Shown piece by piece: positions 59,380-64,000 of a stretch of DNA of 64,000 nucleotides. The translations under genes were made by a program, and so were the position numbers. Below the pieces are notes generated by a model. That model was given only the letters and a program-made list of their open reading frames with translations, searched no databases and was not told the DNA's origin. Source of the stretch: Paenibacillus flagellatus. GTDB taxonomy: Bacteria > Bacillota > Bacilli > Paenibacillales > NBRC-103111. Location of the stretch: the NCBI RefSeq assembly GCF_003217775.1, contig NZ_QJVJ01000009.1:124001-188000 (forward strand), given 5' to 3'. How positions within the stretch are numbered: position 1 is the first letter of the stretch; every line of letters begins with the position of its first letter.

Positions 59380-59520
59380 TTCGCATACCGCGAACTTTTT
59401 TTCAAGATATTAGGATGATTATCCAAAAAAATGGTTGAAAAGTACGCGTTTCGCGTACATAATAAAAGACACGAACATATGTTTGGTTTGTCAAATGAAG
59501 TAGTCGGACGCGATATGCGT
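59380..59520. promoter_or_regulatory. Three XRE operator-like sites and a LexA box in the divergent control region
   Basis: TCGC-N5-GCGA (59381-59393), ACGC-N5-GCGT (59444-59456) and ACGC-N5-GCGT (59508-59520) share the symmetric core CGC-N5-GCG. The third covers the -10 region of the rightward promoter (TTGTCA at 59488-59493). CGAACATATGTTTG (59472-59485) matches the Gram-positive LexA box and lies just upstream of that -35. Confidence 0.72.
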
Positions 59521-59578
59521 ATTTTTTGGAGGAGCCACGCTTACGGCAATAGCGAATAGGGGAAAGGAGCGGATCGTG

Positions 59579-60220
59579 ATGAACAAGCTGACGGCGGAGG
59601 ATATCGATTTGTATAGGGACGAGGTGTGCGGCCGTTGTCCGGGAAGCTTGTGGGGGGCGAAGAGCATTTGCCGCATCCACCAGCTTTCGATCGGCCAAAT
59701 CGAGTTTTGCCAACAATGGGAGGTTTCCCAAGCCGCCCCGCAGTCGCCGGCCTCGTACCGCCGCGGTTCGGAGCGGTCTTCGAACAAGACGGAGCATATG
59801 GAGCTGGTCGAAGAGGACTTGAAGGACTTTCCGTGGATGCAGCGGGAAATCGAACGGCTGCGAGGCCTGCTCGATCATGTGGGTGCCGGGTTGACCGGCG
59901 TATACGGGCTGGACGGGGCGATGCCGAAGGGAAAGGGACGGCATGCGGACCACGTCAACCGCGAAGCGCAGAAGCGGGAAAAGCACCGGGACCGGCTGAA
60001 GGAGCTGGAGGCGAAGGTGACCCGTATCGAGAACGCGGCCGAGCGGGTCAGGGACGATCGGCAGCGCACGGTGCTGGAATGCATCATGGAGGGACAGCGG
60101 ATGAATGCGATCGCCCGTCACATCGGGGTATCCCGGCAGCGGTTGTACGAGCTGAAGCACGAGCTGGTCCGGTTTCTCGCCGACGAAATATTCGGAGACG
60201 ATCGGAAGGGGATCTCCTGA
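59579..60220 (+). CDS. Helix-turn-helix protein, putative activator of the tail genes
   Basis: 213 residues from ATG 59579 (AAGGAG 9 bases upstream). Five cysteines in the first 50 residues (CGRCPGSLWGAKSIC, later FC) suggest zinc binding. A long basic/acidic coiled coil (about 120-175: KREKHRDRLKELEAKVTRIE) leads to a C-terminal helix-turn-helix (GQRMNAIARHIGVSRQRLYE), like sigma region 4 or the PBSX factor Xpf and ArpU-type late regulators. Position between the repressor and the tail genes supports a positive regulator. Confidence 0.6.
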   Translation: MNKLTAEDIDLYRDEVCGRCPGSLWGAKSICRIHQLSIGQIEFCQQWEVSQAAPQSPASYRRGSERSSNKTEHMELVEEDLKDFPWMQREIERLRGLLDHVGAGLTGVYGLDGAMPKGKGRHADHVNREAQKREKHRDRLKELEAKVTRIENAAERVRDDRQRTVLECIMEGQRMNAIARHIGVSRQRLYELKHELVRFLADEIFGDDRKGIS

Positions 60221-60474
60221 AGATGAGCGTTCTGGTTTACATTTTCGACAAACCGGACGGGTAAGACGAAAATTGTGCGAACATATGTTCCCGTTTTATA
60301 ATCAAGACAGGAACACGAAATGAAGCAGAGCCGCCGAATTTCGGAGCGGACAAGCCCGAATTTGGTTGACCGACATACAAATTGCCAGCCGGATTGAACC
60401 GGTACAACGGCCGCCCTAGAGGCGGCTTTTCGTTTCTCCACAACAATTCGGAACCGGGAAAGGAGGAATCGATC
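60221..60474. other. LexA-box promoter and leader upstream of the Cys4 gene
   Basis: CGAACATATGTTCC (60278-60291) is a near-perfect LexA box lying between -35 TTGTGC (60273-60278) and -10 TATAAT (60297-60302). A 25-codon open frame starts at ATG 60319 (possible leader peptide). GCCGCC (60412-60417) and GGCGGC (60423-60428) followed by TTTT form a terminator before the next gene. Confidence 0.7.
60412..60436 (+). terminator. Leader terminator 1 of the tail element
   Basis: GCCGCC-CTAGA-GGCGGC followed by TTTTCGTTT, about 105 bp downstream of the LexA-box promoter. Confidence 0.72.
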
Positions 60475-60645
60475 ATGATCACCGTTGCGGTGCCGCCGAG
60501 CAAGTCCGACGAGATCTTGTACCGCCAGCCGGACAAATGCGTCGCCTGCGTCTGGGGTCGCTGGGAAGCGAGCCGGCAGTTTTGCATGATGCCGTTGTGC
60601 GTCAAGGAAGCCGTCCCGTATGAGGACGAGCGCGAGAGGGGGTGA
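60475..60645 (+). CDS. Small protein with a four-cysteine cluster
   Basis: 56 residues from ATG 60475, preceded by AAAGGAGG. KCVACVWGRWEASRQFC, then MMPLC, gives a C-x2-C...C-x4-C pattern that may bind zinc. I recognise no family. It lies between the SOS-type promoter and the tail genes, so it may be a small regulator or host-takeover factor. Confidence 0.6.
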   Translation: MITVAVPPSKSDEILYRQPDKCVACVWGRWEASRQFCMMPLCVKEAVPYEDERERG

Positions 60646-60779
60646 ACGGCGAAGTTGCGCCACGAGACGAACGGCCCATGGCCCCGGGCGGGGCCGATGG
60701 TTGGGGGATGTGGGGGAGGAGTTGGGGGCGTGGCGATTTATTGCTGTCCCAGCCCGACTGGAACGGAGGTGATAGTCCA

Positions 60780-60892
60780 ATGGCACAAATCTACGCAACA
60801 TTAATTCGAAGAGGCGTAAAGACGATCGAGGACGTACCGCTAACCTGCTGAAAGAGGTTGAGGTTTTATTGGACGCCGCCGGAAAAGCGTGA
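60780..60892 (+). pseudogene. CD1375-family phage protein gene with a frameshift
   Basis: GGAGGTG precedes ATG 60780. Translation gives MAQIYATLIRRGVKTIEDVP, the hallmark of small CD1375-type phage proteins, then a premature TGA at 60849-60851. Shifting frame by one base after the VP codons restores family-like sequence, ANLLKEVEVLLDAAGKA, ending at TGA 60890-60892. One missing G after 60839 would explain it. Confidence 0.65.
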
Positions 60893-61003
60893 GTACTTGA
60901 TAGACATTCCAGACACCATGTACAACTTTGACGATAATTGATCGAACACATGTTCCCATAATATAATCAAAACAGGAACACAAACCAAACAACTCCCGGC
61001 CGA

Positions 61004-61030
61004 GGCCGCCCTTAAAGGGGCGGTCTTTTT
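61004..61030 (+). terminator. Leader terminator 2 of the tail element
   Basis: CCGCCC (61006-61011), TTAAAG loop, GGGCGG (61018-61023), then TCTTTTT, only about 40 bp after the second LexA-box promoter and before the tail genes. Confidence 0.75.
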
Positions 61031-61077
61031 GTTGCCCTGCAACCCGACCCGGGCGCGAAAGGGGGTGAACACCGAAG

Positions 61078-61941
61078 TTGAGCACGAACATGCGCACCGC
61101 TATAAAAGCGAGGCTGGCGGCAGAGCTGCCCGCCCTTGGCGGAAGATGCTACGACTGGCATGAGCCGACGGGGACGACCGTCAAACCGTTCGCGACCGTC
61201 AAGCCCGCCGAGTACGCCGCAGAGGTCGAAAACGCTCCATGGTGCGGAACAAAGGCCGTATTCGAAATCGCCTTGTACGCGGACAAAAGCGCGGCCGCCG
61301 ATTTGGACGCCTTGGTGGCCGAAGCGGAACAAGCGCTCGACGGCATAAAGCTGTCCGCGGGCCCGTCGGAGCCGGGTTTTACGTGCCGGTTCGAAGGTTT
61401 CGCCGGTTCCGAACGCATCGAGGAAACGGTCCAAGCGCTGGTTCGCATCCTGAGGATCGCGGTCGTCGCGGCCGGCAGCGATAGCGCGGCATCCGCTTCG
61501 TCGGCCGACGAATGGCTGGAGGCGCTATGCGGCTGGACGTCCGCGGCAGCGGGAGCGGACTGGTCCGTTTACCGTCAGCAATGGCCGCAAGATTACGCTG
61601 CACCGGCCGTCCTATGGCGGATCGAGCAAGCGGAATCGGAAAATCGCGACGCCGCCTCGGCAGAGCTGCGCAAACGGATGGTCGGTCACGTCGTCGGCCG
61701 AACCGACGCCGAGCGGTACGCGATGGTCGGCACGCTCGCAGCCGAGCTGGGCCGTCTGACGAGGCTGTCGATCGATCCGATCGGAAAGCAGGCGGTCCAA
61801 CCGGGCCTCGTGACGGGCGACTATCGACCGGACGGCCTCACGGCGGGGCAAATCACCGTCACGTTCCGGCAGATCGTACCGAAATCGTCCCCGAACGCCC
61901 CGCTGATCGGGGACGTGCATTACGGCGGCGGGTTGAACTAA
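61078..61941 (+). CDS. Phage tail terminator/completion protein, probable XkdI-XkdJ fusion
   Basis: 287 residues from TTG 61078 (ATG 61090 is an alternative). Two similar-sized halves are joined by an alanine/serine linker near residue 140. The first (RTAIKARLAAELPALGGRCY, EIALYADKS) and the second (LWRIEQAESENRDAASAELR, QITVTFRQIVPKSSPN) both look like small tail-completion proteins. In PBSX two separate genes, xkdI and xkdJ, precede ykzM and xkdK; here one gene occupies that place. The fusion is inferred from order and length. Confidence 0.62.
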   Translation: MSTNMRTAIKARLAAELPALGGRCYDWHEPTGTTVKPFATVKPAEYAAEVENAPWCGTKAVFEIALYADKSAAADLDALVAEAEQALDGIKLSAGPSEPGFTCRFEGFAGSERIEETVQALVRILRIAVVAAGSDSAASASSADEWLEALCGWTSAAAGADWSVYRQQWPQDYAAPAVLWRIEQAESENRDAASAELRKRMVGHVVGRTDAERYAMVGTLAAELGRLTRLSIDPIGKQAVQPGLVTGDYRPDGLTAGQITVTFRQIVPKSSPNAPLIGDVHYGGGLN

Positions 61942-62004
61942 CGGCCGAACGGGCGAACGCCCCCACCGGCCGCTCATTAACAAACAGAAGGAGGAACCCC
62001 CGAC

Positions 62005-62220
62005 ATGGCTACCAAAAAAGGAGTGCCGCAACCGGCCGCCGAGCCGGCCGATTCCCCGGCTTATACCCGGGAGGAGCTGCTGGCCAACGCGGAAGCATTG
62101 TTCGGCGTGAAGCCCGAAGTATTGACGGGCGCGCTGTACGGCTGCGAAGAGCAGCCCCTCACGATTCAACAAACGGAGCGGATGATCCGCCAATTCCAAC
62201 AAAGGAAGGTGCAACTGTAA
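62005..62220 (+). CDS. YqzN/YkzM family phage protein
   Basis: 71 residues. The core YTREELLANAEALFGVKPEV, then LTGALYG, matches the YqzN/YkzM domain found between xkdJ and xkdK homologues in PBSX and skin. AAGGAGGAA precedes the ATG. Its stop overlaps the sheath gene start (TAATG). Role in tail assembly is unknown. Confidence 0.82.
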   Translation: MATKKGVPQPAAEPADSPAYTREELLANAEALFGVKPEVLTGALYGCEEQPLTIQQTERMIRQFQQRKVQL

Positions 62221-63689
62221 TGGCTGGAGGAACTTGGAGCACGACCGATCGGCCCGTATTGCCGGGCATGTACATGAACTTTCAGGCGGCGGCGATCGCG
62301 GCCGTCCAGCCGGGTGCGCGCGGCGTAGTCGCCCTCCCGGTCAAAGCCCACTGGGGACCGGTAAAGCAGTTCGTCGAGATCACGAGCCTGACCGGCGCCG
62401 ACGACATGTTCACGAGCGACGAGACGGGAGGCGCGACGGCATACTCCGCGTTGAAGCTCGCTCTGCTGGGCGGCGCCAGAACCGTGCTCGCCTACCGGAT
62501 CGCCGATGCGGACGCGGCCAAAGCGTCCTGCACGCTGCAGGACACGGCGGGAACACCCGAGAACGTCGTCAAGCTGGAGGCAAAATACCCGGGCGAGCGG
62601 GGCAACCGGTTTAAGGTGACGGTGCAGACGAACCCGGTCGACGCGTCGAAGAAAGACATTCGCCTCTTCGAAGGCACGACGCTGCTCAAGACGTTCACCT
62701 TCGCCGCCGGTACGGCTCAAGCCGCCGTCGACACCGTGAACCAAGACCCGGCGAACAAATGGATCGTCGCGACGAATCTTGCCGACGGCAACGGCCAATT
62801 GAAGGACGGCAGCAGCTTCCCGTTCGGCGGCGGCGATTCCGGCATCGACGGCGTCGCGGCCGGCGACTACACGAATGCGCTCTCCGCATGCGAGACGCAG
62901 GAGTTCAACCTGTTCGCGCTGGACGGCGTGTCGGATTCCGGCATCCAGGCGAGCGTCGTGTCGTGGGTGAACCGCGTCCGTTCCGAAGGCAAGCCGGTCA
63001 TCGCCGTGCTCGGCGGCTCGGCGGCCGACGACACCGGGGCGACCGCCGTCAGTGCCGCAACGTCGCGCAGCGCGGTCTATAACCACGAGGCCGTCGTCAA
63101 TGTCGGGACGGGTGCCGTTCTCGACGGCGTTTCGTACAGCTCCGCGCAGCTTTCCGCTTACGTCGCGGGCTTGATCGCCGGGCAGAAGCTGAGCGAATCG
63201 ACCACGTACGCGCCGGCTCCGTTCCAGGACGTCACGCGCCGCTGGACGCGAAGCGAGCAGGAGCAGGCGGCCGCGAGCGGCGTATTCCTGTTCGTTCATG
63301 ACGGCAAGCGGGTCAAGGCGCTTCGCGGGGTCAACTCGCTCACAAGCTTGCGCCAAGGCCAAAGCAACGCTTGGAAAAAAATCCGCACGATCCGCGTCAT
63401 GGATGCGATCCAAAGCGACCTGGCCGGCTCGGCCGAAGCCGGGTACATCGGCAAGGTCAACAACACCGCCGAAGGCCGTCTCGCCTTGATCGGCGCGGCG
63501 AAGCAGTACATGCAGTCGCTCGCGCAATCCGGGGTCATCGAGGCGGAGGGCTGGGACGTTTACCTGAATCCGCAGTACTACGGCCCGACCGCCGTATTCA
63601 CGCCGGAACCGGATCAAGTGTACTTGAACTGGGAAGCCCGTCTGACCGACGCGATGGAACAAATTTTCGGCACGTTCATCGTGCTGTAA
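62220..63689 (+). CDS. Phage tail sheath protein (XkdK-like)
   Basis: 489 residues. N-terminal RPVLPGMYMNFQAAAIAAVQ, central IAVLGGSAADD domain and the C-terminal EGRLALIGAAKQYMQSLAQ, YLNWEARLTDAMEQIFGTFI are those of contractile tail sheaths of the XkdK family. The sheath contracts to drive the tube through a target envelope, which marks a myovirus-like particle or contractile tailocin. AAGGAAGGTG precedes the ATG. Confidence 0.92.
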   Translation: MAGGTWSTTDRPVLPGMYMNFQAAAIAAVQPGARGVVALPVKAHWGPVKQFVEITSLTGADDMFTSDETGGATAYSALKLALLGGARTVLAYRIADADAAKASCTLQDTAGTPENVVKLEAKYPGERGNRFKVTVQTNPVDASKKDIRLFEGTTLLKTFTFAAGTAQAAVDTVNQDPANKWIVATNLADGNGQLKDGSSFPFGGGDSGIDGVAAGDYTNALSACETQEFNLFALDGVSDSGIQASVVSWVNRVRSEGKPVIAVLGGSAADDTGATAVSAATSRSAVYNHEAVVNVGTGAVLDGVSYSSAQLSAYVAGLIAGQKLSESTTYAPAPFQDVTRRWTRSEQEQAAASGVFLFVHDGKRVKALRGVNSLTSLRQGQSNAWKKIRTIRVMDAIQSDLAGSAEAGYIGKVNNTAEGRLALIGAAKQYMQSLAQSGVIEAEGWDVYLNPQYYGPTAVFTPEPDQVYLNWEARLTDAMEQIFGTFIVL

Positions 63690-63705
63690 GGGGGACTTAT
63701 AGACA

Positions 63706-64000
63706 ATGGATGCAAACCGCGTATTTTTGGGTACGTATGGGAAAATCTTCATCGGCGGCGTCTGGCAGAGCAATTTCAACCACCTCGAGGCGAACGTGGA
63801 AATCCAGAAGCGGGAGCTGAACCTCGCCGGGGACCCGTGGGTCCGTCACAAGAAAGGCCCGATGAAGGGAACCGGGACGGTCAGCGGCTTCAAGGTAACG
63901 AGCGACATGATCGCCCGCGGTTTCGACAAGTTCGAGCTGGTCAGCAAGCTGGAGGATCCCGAGGCGTACGGGTACGAGACGATTACGCTCCAGAACGTCA
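63706..64000 (+). CDS. Phage tail tube protein (XkdM-like), 3' part off window
   Basis: The first 98 residues are visible: MDANRVFLGTYGKIFIGG, HLEANVEIQKRELNLAG, GTGTVSGFKVTSDMIARGF. This is the XkdM tail tube family (usually about 145 residues), which polymerises inside the sheath. It follows the sheath gene by 16 bases, as in PBSX. Chaperone and tape measure genes are expected beyond the window. Confidence 0.9.
   Translation, partial: MDANRVFLGTYGKIFIGGVWQSNFNHLEANVEIQKRELNLAGDPWVRHKKGPMKGTGTVSGFKVTSDMIARGFDKFELVSKLEDPEAYGYETITLQNV

Larger units (their letters stand above)
60646..61077. other. Region with duplicated control segment
   Basis: Besides the broken CD1375-type gene, this stretch repeats the control block: a second LexA box CGAACACATGTTCC (60943-60956) with -35 TTGATC (60938-60943) and -10 TATAAT (60962-60967), and a second terminator. 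The segment GCGCGAGAGGGGGTGAAC near 60630 recurs as GCGCGAAAGGGGGTGAAC near 61053. No intact gene is supported between 60646 and 60779. Confidence 0.65.

Noticed and set aside
1-64000. CRISPR arrays, tRNA or rRNA genes, insertion sequences, att sites
   Set aside because: No regularly spaced repeats of CRISPR size, no cloverleaf or rRNA core sequence and no transposase motifs were found by reading; a tRNAscan or ISfinder search would be decisive.

Overview
The window reads as a chromosomal segment of a GC-rich, Gram-positive endospore-former, most likely Paenibacillaceae (Paenibacillus, Cohnella or a relative). Reasons: strong AGGAGG-type ribosome binding sites with many TTG/GTG starts, intrinsic terminators with U-tracts after most operons, and family content typical of that group (DUF3231, DUF1641 with NDH-2, CcdC, YwbE, a B. 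subtilis-type Fnr with C-terminal cysteines, a 5TMR-LYT/PAS kinase, PBSX-like phage tail genes). No rRNA, tRNA, CRISPR array or insertion sequence was recognised.

Layout. 1-5.7 kb: truncated homospermidine-synthase-like dehydrogenase, MerR plus SDR reductase, DUF3231, and MarR divergent from an MFS exporter. 5.8-9.3 kb: OmpR-type two-component system followed by an ABC transporter of the YcbLMNO kind, with 11-bp-phased direct repeats between them. 9.3-14.4 kb: UppP, an alkyltransferase-like protein, a DoxX/Crp divergent pair, menaquinone (futalosine) genes mqnB-mqnD, and an SRPBCC protein. 14.4-16.5 kb: a lower-GC island with gene remnants and a serine hydrolase. 16.6-22 kb: GyrI-like/AraC pair, VOC protein, a cre-marked sugar transporter-deacetylase operon, a TVP38 protein and a Fur-boxed IsdG-like monooxygenase. 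22.1-24.6 kb: an AT-rich array of 7-bp repeats followed by a ParM-like actin, a ParR-like partner and a winged-helix protein. 24.6-30 kb: DUF2935, a nuclease-XPD helicase fusion, and a DUF1641-NDH-2 operon behind a highly structured leader. 30-39.4 kb: YeiH/LysR, membrane proteins, a K+ channel, a PadR-controlled ABC exporter with a chimeric PadR-CPBP gene behind it, and a TcyP-like symporter. 39.5-49.6 kb: TVP38, Rrf2 plus SARP-like response regulator, sensor kinase, YwbE, DinB, HPP-like protein, and a MarR-controlled heterodimeric ABC exporter. 49.7-57.6 kb: signalling and respiration (LuxR-type two-component system, CcdC, Fnr, and GAF protein-NarL regulator-PAS kinase resembling nreABC). 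57.7-64 kb: a phage-tail element running off the end of the window.

Two systems stand out. The first is the chromosomal actin-like partition-type cassette, in which 13 tandem heptads (22170-22260, consensus YTTAAAS) look like the centromere/operator. The second is the SOS-linked phage-tail element: XRE repressor, ImmA peptidase and a catalytically dead S24-like protein, then an activator, three LexA boxes (two in near-identical promoters each followed by a leader terminator), then directly tail terminator, YkzM-like, sheath and tube genes. No terminase, portal or capsid gene lies between the regulators and the tail genes, which suggests a contractile tailocin. The structured ndh leader (28106-28300) is a third candidate for undescribed biology. 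All functional statements are read from sequence and memory of protein families; no database search was possible.
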